Origin: JABCYV01 sp963696025
GTDB lineage: Bacteria > Acidobacteriota > Terriglobia > Terriglobales > Acidobacteriaceae
DNA: 21,129 nt
Reading direction: 5' to 3'
Assembly (NCBI GenBank): GCA_963696025.1
Contig: CAVOII010000018.1
Span: forward strand, 1 to 21,129
Shown: positions 8,373-15,330 of the stretch, piece by piece
Position numbering within the stretch: the first letter of the stretch is position 1
Layout of the letters: the number at the start of each line of letters is the position of its first letter
Program-made: the position numbers and the translations under genes
The notes under the pieces: model-generated
What the model was told of the DNA's origin: nothing
The model's input: the letters and a program-made list of their open reading frames with translations, nothing else
Databases searched by the model: none

Positions 8373-8377
8373 CCTCC
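8373..8377. repeat. Target-site duplication of IS21 element (left copy)
   Basis: CCTCC directly precedes the TG that begins the element and is repeated at 11443-11447 after its other end. Five bases is within the IS21-family range of 4-8. Confidence 0.85.
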
Positions 8378-8428
8378 TGATTCCGTCAACCTAATTTGGC
8401 CCACTTTGATCATCTAATGTGGCCCCCC
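8378..8428. repeat. IS21 terminal inverted repeat, left
   Basis: It shares with the other end the terminal TGATT, an internal CTRATTTGGCCC, the block GATCATCTAA and a final TGGCCCCCC. Repeated TGGCCC blocks inside each end are the multiple transposase-binding pattern of this family. Confidence 0.85.
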
Positions 8429-8468
8429 AACATTAGTTGTTAGGCTCGTAGAAATACCAGGAGCAGTC

Positions 8469-8589
8469 GGGGCTGTGGGAAAAGTGGGAATCGCGCGGGT
8501 TGTGCGCGATTTCCAAGGGCGGTGGGAAGCGAGGAAAACCTGCTTTTGGTTTTCCTCGCTTTCCACGGACCGGCTTTTTCCACAGCCCC
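8469..8589. other. Large three-stem inverted-repeat structure inside the IS21 element
   Basis: An outer stem of about 16 bp (8469-8484 with 8574-8589, GGGGCTGTGG with CCACAGCCCC at its ends) encloses two hairpins. Hairpin A pairs 8486-8496 with 8504-8514 (AATCGCGC with GCGCGATT). Hairpin B pairs 8522-8540 with 8548-8566, about 19 bp with one wobble and a seven-base loop. Together they form a three-way junction on either strand. It lies downstream of the passenger gene. It could be a structured RNA, a strong transcription end, or a DNA cruciform. Confidence 0.85.
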
Positions 8590-8667
8590 TGGCGTCCGCC
8601 GCGTTTTTGTTTTTGCAAAAATCATGGATGTCAATAACATCTGCGGACTGCTAGCCCGAGTCGAACC

Positions 8668-9009
8668 TCAGAACATCGGCGGCGGTGTTGCCCCCTCCGG
8701 ATCAAACACGTGTTCAAACGGAAGGTGTTCGCCAGGCTTCTTGGTACCCAAGTTGACCTCGAACTCGGTTGGGTTGCTTCCCAGGTTATCGAGCGTCACG
8801 ATGTCCGCCAGCCTAGTTTCTACCCACTTCCGTCCTTCTTGATGCTCGTCCTGGTGGCTTCGTCCAATCTCGAGAGCTCGCCGCAATGCCGTATCGTGGT
8901 CCTGACTTAAGAAGAGGTAAACCGATTCCTTCCAGCCACGTAACCCTTCTTTTCCTTCCACCATTACGGCCCAACGAAGGTGAGCGCGATACCATTGCTT
9001 CGTAGTCAT
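8668..9009 (-). CDS. Passenger gene of the IS21 element, small protein, possibly DUF4288-like
   Basis: The 113-aa product reads MTTKQWYRAHLRWAVMVEG at the start, then KESVYLFLSQDHDTALRRALEIGRS and WVETRLADIVTLDNLG. This pattern (short beta strands, an acidic helix with paired Ala, then a strand) reminds me of the DUF4288 family, but I hold that loosely. The ATG at 9009 overlaps the istB stop in ATGA, so it is translated with the transposition genes. Longer starts in the same frame lie inside istB and are less likely. IS21 elements normally have only istA and istB, so this is an extra gene. Its role (regulation, host interaction or simple cargo) is unknown. Confidence 0.7.
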   Translation of the reverse strand: MTTKQWYRAHLRWAVMVEGKEGLRGWKESVYLFLSQDHDTALRRALEIGRSHQDEHQEGRKWVETRLADIVTLDNLGSNPTEFEVNLGTKKPGEHLPFEHVFDPEGATPPPMF

Positions 9010-9782
9010 TGTTTGCCGCCTTTCTTCTTCTCCAGGGTTCTCCGGAAACGATACGATTCCGTGCCGGTCTCGATGATGTGGGCTTGATCGGTCAGCCGGT
9101 CCAGCATCGCTTTGCAGAGTCGCGCGTTCGGGAACATCGTGGTCCACTCCGAGAAGGGCAGATTCGTGGTGACGATTACGGCCGCTCGTTCCGCTCTTCC
9201 GGCAATGATCTGAAACAACATCTCAGCCGCGGTCTCCGGCATCGCCACATACGCCATCTCGTCGATGACGATCAGTTCGTATCGTGTCCACCGCCGCGTA
9301 ACCCGATTGAGTTCACTGTTGTTCTTGGCTTCCGTCAGTTCGTTCACCATCTCGGCCGCGGTGGTGAAACGCACCCGCTTTCGTTGCCGGCAAGCCTCCA
9401 CCGCCAGTCCCGTCGCCAAATGGGTTTTGCCGGTTCCTGCTTCCCCAAGAAAAATGATCGGCTCACTGCGCTGCAAATAGCCCCCCTCGGCTAGGTTCCG
9501 CACCACAGCAACCGGAATGTGTGGGACATCGCAGAACGCGAACTCCTCCAGCGTCTTCACTTTAGGAAAGTGCGCATCCTTGATGCGCCGCGCCACCGTG
9601 TTGCGTTCTCGCTCTTCCACTTCCATCCCCAACAACACTTCCAGATAGTTGAGATGGCCCTGCTTTTCTTTGATGGCTTGTTCTGCCATCGGTACAAACT
9701 GTCCTGCAATCGTCGCCAGTTGCAGTCGTTTGGCATACTGCCGGATCGTGGCTTGCTGCACAGAAACCGTGGCGGCGCTCAT
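9006..9782 (-). CDS. istB: IS21-family transposition ATPase IstB
   Basis: This 258-aa AAA+ ATPase helps IstA in target selection and strand transfer. Walker A is GEAGTGKTH (residues 113-121) and Walker B is LIVIDEMAYV (D174, E175). An N-terminal helical region with YLEVLLGMEVEERERNTVARRIKDAHFP is typical of IstB, as is the DRLTDQAHIIE block near the C-terminus. It starts inside the end of istA (ATGA overlap) and ends inside the start of the passenger gene. Length and motifs are complete. Confidence 0.96.
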   Translation of the reverse strand: MSAATVSVQQATIRQYAKRLQLATIAGQFVPMAEQAIKEKQGHLNYLEVLLGMEVEERERNTVARRIKDAHFPKVKTLEEFAFCDVPHIPVAVVRNLAEGGYLQRSEPIIFLGEAGTGKTHLATGLAVEACRQRKRVRFTTAAEMVNELTEAKNNSELNRVTRRWTRYELIVIDEMAYVAMPETAAEMLFQIIAGRAERAAVIVTTNLPFSEWTTMFPNARLCKAMLDRLTDQAHIIETGTESYRFRRTLEKKKGGKQ

Positions 9783-11311
9783 TGAATCACCCCGCTCGTC
9801 GGATAGTTCTCCAGCAACTGGTCATAGTTTTTGGTGGTTGGTTGCGGTCGGTCATAGGATCGCAACGCCCCGATCTCGACCGTTTCGCTCGGCTCGCGCT
9901 TCCCGCTTCGTTCCGCGGTCATCAGCAGACGCAGGGCCTCGACGTCAAAACAACTCAGATCCAGAGCCTTTTCCAGCGCTTCCTTCAGCGCTGGATATCC
10001 ATAGTGACGGCCCAGCAGCAGCGCCTCGATCATGGCTCGGGTGCCTCCTTGTTTTCCTCGGCGTTGCTTCAGCATCTCCCAGAAACGATCGAAGCTCGCC
10101 GGCCAGCGCCCCTGTGCCCGCCACTGTTCCAGCGGTGTCGAACCCGCCAAAGCCCCGGGCTTCTTCGTCAGCGCCTCCAGGTAGTGCTCCAAGTTCAGTA
10201 CCTTCTGTTGTCGGTTGAAACAGCGTTCGTGTCGGGCCACACACTGTCCCTGGTGCCAGATCTCCACGTACGCCGAGTGCACCTTGGCTTGCACTTCCAG
10301 GCCCACCGGAACTGGAACCGAATAGAAGTTGGTCAGCACCCGCACACATCCGCTCCCGTTCACCTGCGGAAAATGTACCGACGCTAGATCAAAGCCTTCC
10401 TCCGCCAGGGCGCGCAGGTGTTCTCGCTCCACCGTCATCCCTACGCCTACCGTCTGGCTTCGCTCCCCGATCCATCGCTCCTCATCCCGCCTGGATTCTT
10501 TCCGCAAGTGCAGGTTCAGAGCCTCCCAGTTGGCCACCTGCGGTACCGGCACCATGTGGTTCCGGCGAAAATATCCCCCTTCTCCTTCCACTCCGCCCTT
10601 CTCGTGCCCTTCTCCGGGTGTGCAGAACTCCGACTGGAAGCCCCAATGCGATCGGAAAGCGATGAATCGTGTCGTCTCTTCTCGCTGGTGTCCCCGCAGA
10701 ATCTTCTTCACCGCACTCTTCAGGTTGGCATACCGAAGAGTTTTGAAAACTCCCCAAAAATAAGCAAACCCCAGTTCGTGCGCTTCCAAAAATGCTTGCT
10801 GGCTGCAGTGCGGAAACGCGCAATGGAACGCTCCTCCACTGGCCATGCTGCGCATGCAAAATACGTAGGCCTTCTCTCGCTCTCCGCCGATATCGGCGTA
10901 CGCTTCGTACCAGTCCACCTGCGCTTCTTGCCCCCAAGCGTAGGACTGCGGAATGAAAGTCTCGCGCTTGGCGAGTCCCAGCTCAATCTTCCGCTCGCGA
11001 ACATAGCGACGAATCGAGGACTCGGCGATGCTAACCTCTGGAAGTTCCTCGCGGATCCGCGACCAGATCCGATGTGCCGTGTGTCGTTGTTTGCGGGGCG
11101 CGTTCTCGTCCGCCTGTAGGATTGCTTCGATGAAAGGCTTCGCTGGTTCTAATCTTGGCTTGCCTCGCGTACTGATCTTGCGCTCTCGCGGAATGGCACC
11201 CCCTAGCGCTTCGCGTACCATTCGCCGGTGAATCCCAAGCTTCCTCGCCACCCCTTTGATCGTCCCCTCGCCGTACTCGTACTCCCGTCGAATCTGTTCG
11301 AATAGTTCCAC
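9779..11311 (-). CDS. istA: IS21-family transposase IstA, middle catalytic Asp replaced by Ala
   Basis: IstA is the DDE transposase of the element. An N-terminal helix-turn-helix (GTIKGVARKLGIHRRMVREAL) is followed by the catalytic core. The first Asp is in QAQVDWYEAYADIGG-like sequence and the Glu in HEKGGVEGE. The second Asp is normally in RYDNL, but here the codon at 10727-10729 is GCC, giving RYANLKSAVKKIL. This would abolish catalysis if the copy is as read. The start is taken as GTG 11311 (AGGAG seven bases upstream, family-like VELFEQIRREY); the ATG at 11353 is in frame but has no ribosome site. Overlaps istB by four bases. Confidence 0.93.
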   Translation of the reverse strand: MELFEQIRREYEYGEGTIKGVARKLGIHRRMVREALGGAIPRERKISTRGKPRLEPAKPFIEAILQADENAPRKQRHTAHRIWSRIREELPEVSIAESSIRRYVRERKIELGLAKRETFIPQSYAWGQEAQVDWYEAYADIGGEREKAYVFCMRSMASGGAFHCAFPHCSQQAFLEAHELGFAYFWGVFKTLRYANLKSAVKKILRGHQREETTRFIAFRSHWGFQSEFCTPGEGHEKGGVEGEGGYFRRNHMVPVPQVANWEALNLHLRKESRRDEERWIGERSQTVGVGMTVEREHLRALAEEGFDLASVHFPQVNGSGCVRVLTNFYSVPVPVGLEVQAKVHSAYVEIWHQGQCVARHERCFNRQQKVLNLEHYLEALTKKPGALAGSTPLEQWRAQGRWPASFDRFWEMLKQRRGKQGGTRAMIEALLLGRHYGYPALKEALEKALDLSCFDVEALRLLMTAERSGKREPSETVEIGALRSYDRPQPTTKNYDQLLENYPTSGVIQ

Positions 11312-11390
11312 TTTGGCTCTCCTGTCCAATCGGGTCTCCTCCCGGGCTTGCATGCCCGAACGAGATCCACGCTATAGGGTTCTCTCCTAA

Positions 11391-11442
11391 GGGGGGCCAA
11401 TTTAGATGATCGTTGGGGGGCCAAATCAGAGTATCGAAATCA
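11391..11442. repeat. IS21 terminal inverted repeat, right
   Basis: This is the partner of the left repeat. Read inward on the minus strand it starts TGATTTCGATACTC and contains two TGGCCCCCC blocks separated by GATCATCTAA. The istA promoter region lies just inside. Confidence 0.85.
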
Positions 11443-11447
11443 CCTCC
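11443..11447. repeat. Target-site duplication of IS21 element (right copy)
   Basis: This is the second CCTCC, identical to 8373-8377, lying within the GPGG codons of the helicase. Confidence 0.85.
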
Positions 11448-12020
11448 AGGTCCCCACCAAAAAGGCAGGCAATGCTCTGTGGTACAGCCGGTCAATCCGT
11501 ATCCAGCATGTCGCATCAGATAAGCATTTAGCTCGGTATCACCGTCCGTAATCTCATCCATGAATTTCAGAAAGCGCTTCGGCTCACAGTGGGAATCGGG
11601 GCGCACGCGGGTTCTCTTGGTGACGTAATCCGTCCGCTGCATCTCTCGGAGCTGTCCGGTTTGCAAGTCCACTACGCCATTTCCAGGCACGCCTAACAAG
11701 TAGTGGTTTTGGTCAAACTGCTCCGAGAATTTCCACTTTGGCAAGTGCGGCTTAGCCTCAGCCAATACGCCTTGGCGAAAACGGCTGTCCAGCAGCAGAG
11801 ACAAGCGCGGGGTGTCCTTCGGATATCTGAGGTACAGCTCAGTGCAGTAATCGCCGATGGCTGCCTTAAGCAACAGGTCACCTTTGTCGCCAACGGACCA
11901 GCGGGATTTTACCCAAGCAACCGACTGCCCCCGGTCGTATAGATATCCCAAGTCCTGGGACTGCTCGGCAAAAGATTGCCCGATAGGGCCGTGTGCGAGA
12001 TAGGGTAATTCCGCGATCAT
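11443..12020 (-). pseudogene. D5/P4-type SF3 helicase, N-terminal part
   Basis: This is the 5' part of the helicase interrupted by the IS21 element. It contains the D5 N-terminal domain, with NHYLLGVPGNGVVDLQTGQLREMQRTDYVTKRTRV followed by EPKRFLKFMDEITDGDTELNAYLMRHAGYGLTG and CLPFWWGPGG, where the insertion occurs. The frame then runs on into the IS and out to 11031 as a chimeric tail with no meaning. The ATG overlaps the stop of the 63-aa gene upstream (ATGA), with GAGG about eight bases before. The restored protein of 451 aa has the helicase but no archaeo-eukaryotic primase domain, unlike P4 alpha. Confidence 0.88.
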
Positions 12021-12208
12021 TCGGATACCTCAAAACCATCTGGGTTGCAATCCAAGGCCAGCACGCTACCCGGCCATCTCTGGCAGATAGAGTCAGCTAT
12101 TCGCTCTTGATGTGGGATGCACGAGAATATCGGCGGCACGATTTTCTCGAACTTCCGCAAGGCAACCTCAGAGCATCCGGGAGAATTGCAAATGTGAAAA
12201 TGCTTCAT
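12017..12208 (-). CDS. Small hypothetical protein before the helicase
   Basis: The 63-aa product is not recognised. Cysteines in MKHFHICNSPGCSEVALRKF and IFSCIPHQERIADSICQRW might bind a metal, but no standard zinc-finger spacing is evident. The start at 12208 is chosen over GTG 12289 because GAAGGAAC precedes it and the longer form would begin inside the hairpin at 12264-12327. The ATGA overlap with the helicase start argues for a coupled replication operon. Confidence 0.6.
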   Translation of the reverse strand: MKHFHICNSPGCSEVALRKFEKIVPPIFSCIPHQERIADSICQRWPGSVLALDCNPDGFEVSE

Positions 12209-12263
12209 AAGCCGTGTTCCTTCAATCATTGGTGAATCCGCCCTTCTGAAAAATTGAAAGAGT

Positions 12264-12327
12264 AAAAACGCCGCTTCGGCTGGAACCACTTAGGGCGGTC
12301 AGTTTTCCAGGCCGCCACGGCGTTTTT
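12264..12327. terminator. Candidate bidirectional terminator
   Basis: AAAAACGCCG (12264-12273) is the exact complement of CGGCGTTTTT (12318-12327), with GGCGG and CCGCC pairing inside, so a GC stem ends in an A run on one side and a T run on the other. It would separate the capsid transcript from the helicase operon. The loop is long, which lowers certainty. Confidence 0.45.
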
Positions 12328-12460
12328 GCCCTCCCCTTATGAGTAACGAAGGGCTTACTTCGTTGACTTCAGAGCACATAACCCAACTTACTCATTTAGC
12401 GAATTCGCTCTTGCAACATATTGTGTAAAGCGAACATCGCATGGAAACTTTCGGAAAATG

Positions 12461-12488
12461 CCCGGCTCCGCTCTCCCACAGAGCCGGG
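12461..12488. terminator. Candidate terminator hairpin after the capsid gene
   Basis: CCCGGCTC (12461-12468) pairs with GAGCCGGG (12481-12488) around a 12-base loop. On the plus strand TTCTTT follows; on the minus strand CATTTTCC follows. It may end the leftward capsid transcript. Confidence 0.4.
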
Positions 12489-12500
12489 TTCTTTGGAGTT

Positions 12501-12568
12501 GTCAGATACCGCTCACGGTTGAAATGAGGCACGCCTGCCTTGCGGGGACCGTGAGCGGCCCGTCTGAC
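12501..12568. other. Long inverted repeat downstream of the capsid gene
   Basis: CCGCTCACGGT (12509-12519) pairs perfectly with ACCGTGAGCGG (12548-12558), and the outer GTCAGA (12501-12506) with TCTGAC (12563-12568). No T run follows, so it is not a normal terminator. Its use is unknown. Confidence 0.8.
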
Positions 12569-12598
12569 GCGGGATTGAACTCCCCCCGCGAGAATCGG

Positions 12599-13817
12599 TT
12601 AAGCCAACGTGATCGCCTGGATTGCCTCCGAGCGGCGCACGCGGCCATCAGTCCGCCGATACGCAAGCAACTGAAGTTGTCCCTGGACTGCGAGAGGTTG
12701 GTCCAGAATCTTGACGTTGATTCCAGAGCCGCCACGGTCACCGATGATGTAACCGGACTTGAAATTGCCAAACAGGACCGGCGTTTTCGTGGTAGCCACG
12801 GAAGGCATGTACCCATCGAACGTCACAGGATAGCCGTGCAAGAAATCCTGTCCGTTTTCGCGCGTCCAAACAGGAGTAAACAAGTTGGCCCCCATCTGTG
12901 CCTTTCGGATGATGACGCCGGTTGCCCGGTTCATCAGCCAACCCGCGCCCGGATGGTAAGCAGCGTTCAATTTTGCCCAACCCATCGAACGTGGCGTTAA
13001 GCAACTCACTTGCGTAACTGTCCGAGCCCGCCGCAACGCCCGTGACGCCAGCGCCCGTGTTGCCGATGAGCCCCTGAGCCTGTCCCGTGCCCGTGCCATT
13101 CACAAACAAATTGCCCTCGAACATCTGCTGGGCAAGCACCAGATCCGAGATACAGAACTGCTGAAAGCTCGGCACGTCCTGAGCAAGCTCCCAAGAGATT
13201 GTGTGAACAGCTCCGGCCATGAATGCCGACAGCGTGAATTGTGCAAGGGTTGGGTCAGTTTCCGAGAAAGAGTTGCTTGACGCGCCGCTTTCCGCCTTGG
13301 CTGCAGCCACCCCAAAAGCCGTCGCCACAGGAATCTTGATGTCAGACGACGTGGGCACCACGGAAGCCACGGAGCGGACACCCATTTCCGTTGGAGCGAG
13401 TGGAACGGGTACGCCTTCCACGACGATTGGGACCACGAAGCCGCCAGCAGACCCGGAGCCTTCGTACATCGCGGCTGAAACTTTCTCACCGCGACTTCCC
13501 AACCATTCATAAAAGCCGTTGAAGTAGTCCTCAGTGAGCACAGCCGGAGCACCCGGCGTATGCGCTTGGCTGAGGTATCCGGCGCTCGGAGTACCCGGAA
13601 TGAGCATTCCATTGGTAAGGTGCTGCCGGATGGTGCTCTGACGTTCAATCTTCGCAATCTGTGGACTGAGCGAGCTGACGGCGGCCATAGTCACGTTGTA
13701 TTCGGCTGCCTCAGCATCCGTCATCTCACGGTTTGCTGACTCAGCGGCGGCAAGGATGTTTTCGGCCTTTTTCAATGCAAAGGCGTGGTCCTTTTTGAGC
13801 TGAAATAAATTAGACAT
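12599..13817 (-). pseudogene. HK97-type phage major capsid protein, one frameshift
   Basis: This encodes the shell subunit of an HK97-fold capsid. An N-terminal helical delta-like region (MSNLFQLKKDHAFALKKAENILAAAESANREMTDAEAAEYN) is followed by the core: VVPIVVEGVPVPLAPTEMGVRSVASVVPTSSDIKIPV, TISWELAQDVPSFQQFCISDLVLAQQMFEGNLFVNGTGTGQAQGLIGN, then after the shift AAYHPGAGWLMNRATGVIIRKAQ and a GYPVTFDGYMPSVA/PVLFGNFKSGYIIGDRGG block. The frame changes at an AAAA run near 12971-12975; deleting one A gives 405 aa, normal for the family. AAGGAAC precedes the ATG. The single homopolymer change could be an error or a recent mutation. No protease, portal or terminase gene lies nearby. Confidence 0.9.
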
Positions 13818-14074
13818 AAAACCAGTTCCTTTTTGAGCCCCGTGGGGCAGATGCGCCGCGCCTACAAACCGCGAATTGCGGAGGACTAGCGCGGCTGACC
13901 CAACGGCTTTTTCCTTGGGCAGCGCATTGAACTTGTGCGGGCGGGGTAAAAGGCTCGGTTGGATACGGCCCCCGCCCGTGCCACGATAGGCAGCCTGCTA
14001 CCCCATCGGGCTAACATTTTGGGCGGTACGGATACCGCCCGCGCCGGGCCGATACACGGGCCGGGCATTCAAAC
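13818..14074 (-). other. Structured leader of the capsid gene
   Basis: No gene is seen. CGGGCGGGG (13938-13946) pairs with CCCCGCCCG (13970-13978), and GGGCGGTA (14021-14028) with TACCGCCC (14033-14040) around a CGGA tetraloop. Another short hairpin, GCCCC/GGGGC, lies just before the capsid ribosome site. They may shape the capsid mRNA leader or end the preceding transcript. Confidence 0.6.
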
Positions 14075-14431
14075 TCAGTTCTCCGGTGTATCGCCGGGCA
14101 GACTCCAAAGACGCTCAAGCCACTGGACCCAACCGGAGCCGTCATCTTTAGGCTGCAGCCGGTTCGCAAACTCCAGACACGCGCTGAGCATCAGAGCGCC
14201 ATCTATCGGGTCTTTCGTGTCATCACACGTTGCGGCAATAGTCCCGTTGACGTATCCGAGCGTGCCCACAAAGTACATGCCTCTGTCGCGCATCTTGATT
14301 GCTTCATCATCCGGGAGTGGAATCTCATCACGGCTCAGGTCAATCAGCCGAAACTCGCCGGTACTGGGGCACCCGAGCACAGCGCAAGAAATCTCGCTTC
14401 GCTCTTGGTCATCGAATCTTGGTGTGTCCAC
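14075..14431 (-). CDS. Hypothetical protein upstream of the capsid gene
   Basis: The 118-aa acidic product is not recognised. Features seen are two short Cys-containing strands (SCAVLGCPSTGEFRLIDLSRDE), an acidic middle and a C-terminal amphipathic part with GSGWVQWLERLWSLPGDTPE. It starts at a GTG with GAGGGG eight bases upstream. A 7-bp inverted repeat (14448-14454 with 14466-14472) lies just before that. It belongs to the same leftward transcription unit as the capsid protein, so a structural or morphogenetic role is possible but unproven. Confidence 0.65.
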   Translation of the reverse strand: MDTPRFDDQERSEISCAVLGCPSTGEFRLIDLSRDEIPLPDDEAIKMRDRGMYFVGTLGYVNGTIAATCDDTKDPIDGALMLSACLEFANRLQPKDDGSGWVQWLERLWSLPGDTPEN

Positions 14432-14557
14432 AATTCCCGCCCCTCTTTCGGGCTAAAATAGACAAAGCCCGATTGTGATGCATTCCCGATGTGTCCATTT
14501 TGGCTACCCGGCTCCGGAGAGTTGGCGCTCTTCGGGGCCTTCGTGTCTTTCTACAGC

Positions 14558-15001
14558 TCACTCACCATTGCCGCCGCTACCTTTCAGTGGGTCAATCTGT
14601 CGGATGAGGCCCGGCAAACGCCGCAACGCTTCCTCCGCCGATTGCTTAACCATCTGACTGCTCTTTTTGTCTGTCTTGCTGCGAAACAACATCTGCAAAA
14701 TTCCGATCCGTTTGCTATGTGTGAGCCACGCAATTCCAACCATGCCCACCGGCTCACCGTGCTTGTCCATCGCCTTCAGCATCTTGTCAACCGGCGCATT
14801 CGGGATGGTCCAACCGTCCTCAAGCACGAGCCACGGAGACGGGCCAATCCATTGCTCTCGAAACTTCTCCTGCAGCTTTTGGAGCTTGTCAATAGCTTGG
14901 AGCCTGCTCAAGTTCAAGTCCTCTTCCAGCGGACGCGCTGCTCCCGCAATCGTGCGTATCAGCGTTCGCTCCGTCGTGGTTTCTCCAGGTCTAACCATCA
15001 T
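14558..15001 (-). CDS. Hypothetical first gene of the leftward element operon
   Basis: The 147-aa product is not recognised. It is charged and mostly helical, with LEEDLNLSRLQAIDKLQKLQEKFREQW at residues 26-52 resembling a short coiled coil, then IGPSPWLVLEDGWTIPNAPVDKMLKAMDKHGEPVGMVGIAWLTH and a basic RSKTDKKSSQMVKQSAEE helix near the end. The start at 15001 is firm: GGGGAGAAC precedes it and the promoter at 15034-15061 lies upstream, which excludes the longer frame from 15049. Its place right after a regulated promoter suggests an early or regulatory protein, or a small packaging protein. None of these is shown by motif. Confidence 0.72.
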   Translation of the reverse strand: MMVRPGETTTERTLIRTIAGAARPLEEDLNLSRLQAIDKLQKLQEKFREQWIGPSPWLVLEDGWTIPNAPVDKMLKAMDKHGEPVGMVGIAWLTHSKRIGILQMLFRSKTDKKSSQMVKQSAEEALRRLPGLIRQIDPLKGSGGNGE

Positions 15002-15025
15002 GTTCTCCCCGGTGCAATTTCTACT

Positions 15026-15061
15026 GTTGCTACTATATAGCAACGCCACTTGCTATGTCAA
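15026..15061 (-). promoter_or_regulatory. Sigma70-type promoter with overlapping inverted-repeat operator
   Basis: On the minus strand a perfect TTGACA (15061-15056) is followed after 16 bases by TATATA (15039-15034), or after 18 by TATAGT. The -10 is covered by a perfect inverted repeat GTTGCTA-N5-TAGCAAC (15026-15044), and a third half-site TTGCTA (15050-15055) fills the spacer. This is a strong promoter under likely repressor control, driving the leftward operon. Confidence 0.8.
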
Positions 15062-15330
15062 GCATGACTTGTATGTGCGGAAAGATTGCCAGCATGTACT
15101 TGGAAGCTAAGCAGGCCCGGTTCTAGGATGCCCCGTGCTTGCGTTAGGAAGCCCGTAGAGCGATGTTCGGACCTGGATGGTAGGTCAGAGAGGGTGACTG
15201 CTGCCACAGCGCAGACCCGCGAAAACTGCGTTCTATCGGCGCTCGGTGCTTCCACTGCGACGGTTGCTGCGATTATGCTAGCGCGATTCTTTTGTGACTA
15301 AAACTGAGCGGCGTAAGGTTACAATTTTGC
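15062..15330. other. Region between the leftward operon promoter and the rightward cargo gene
   Basis: I see no supported gene. One plus-strand frame (57 codons from 15134 to 15301, ending in an Ala-rich hydrophobic stretch) is open but has no clear ribosome site. No repressor gene that could bind the operator is recognisable here. Confidence 0.4.

Larger units (their letters stand above)
7587..8377 (-). pseudogene. D5/P4-type SF3 helicase, C-terminal part, split by IS21 and an 8-bp duplication
   Basis: This is the 3' part of a phage or plasmid replication helicase of superfamily 3. It begins in the Walker A codons (GGNGKGELINIRQYIMG), then shows LRMDDLTFRERGNDNQRRIIAKLCG, the Walker B-like RLVTANEGN and the family signature FAPTHKLVLATNNKPELEIDDAARRRVHLVPF. 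After REDM the frame fails because of the 8-bp tandem duplication at 7982-7997. Without one copy it continues as REDRTISEKLKAEAPGILHL and then CLEWQRVGLNPPQSV to the stop at 7587. Joined to the part at 11448-12020, with the IS and one 8-bp copy removed, the length is exactly 452 codons. The helicase would unwind DNA for replication of the element; no primase domain is present. Confidence 0.88.
8378..11442 (-). mobile_element. IS21-family insertion sequence with passenger gene (3065 bp)
   Basis: The element begins TGATT and, read from the other end, also begins TGATT, with long imperfect terminal inverted repeats of about 51 bp and a CCTCC target duplication. It encodes istA, istB and a third small gene, all on the minus strand and overlapping as ATGA. 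It is longer than the usual 2-2.5 kb because of the passenger gene and a 230-base non-coding tail with a branched inverted-repeat structure (8469-8589). It interrupts the Walker A codons of the SF3 helicase; exact removal with one CCTCC rejoins the frame. Confidence 0.93.
12209..12598. other. Non-coding segment rich in hairpins between capsid and replication genes
   Basis: No gene is seen. From right to left, downstream of the capsid stop, the segment holds inverted repeats CGCGGG/CCCGCG (12568-12590), GTCAGA and CCGCTCACGGT with exact complements (12501-12568), CCCGGCTC/GAGCCGGG (12461-12488), AACGAAG/CTTCGTT (12345-12364) and AAAAACGCCG/CGGCGTTTTT (12264-12327). Some of these are listed separately. 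The density is unusual for 390 bases and may combine transcript ends with a cis-acting site of the element. Confidence 0.6.

Noticed and set aside
8600..8625. TTTTGCAAAA palindrome near the end of the IS21 element
   Set aside because: Short AT-rich palindrome, expected by chance next to the T runs.
10418..11119. Long plus-strand frame opposite istA
   Set aside because: Shadow of istA; the reverse strand carries the complete transposase motifs.
12568..12590. GTTCAATCCC-like sequence resembling a tRNA T-arm
   Set aside because: No acceptor, D-arm or anticodon arm fits around it, and it does not match the 3' end of tRNA-Pro, so it is neither a tRNA nor the second attachment site.
15086..15301. 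Plus-strand frame of 71 codons with a hydrophobic end
   Set aside because: No clear ribosome site, Cys/Arg-rich composition, and it overlaps the start of the membrane-protein frame.
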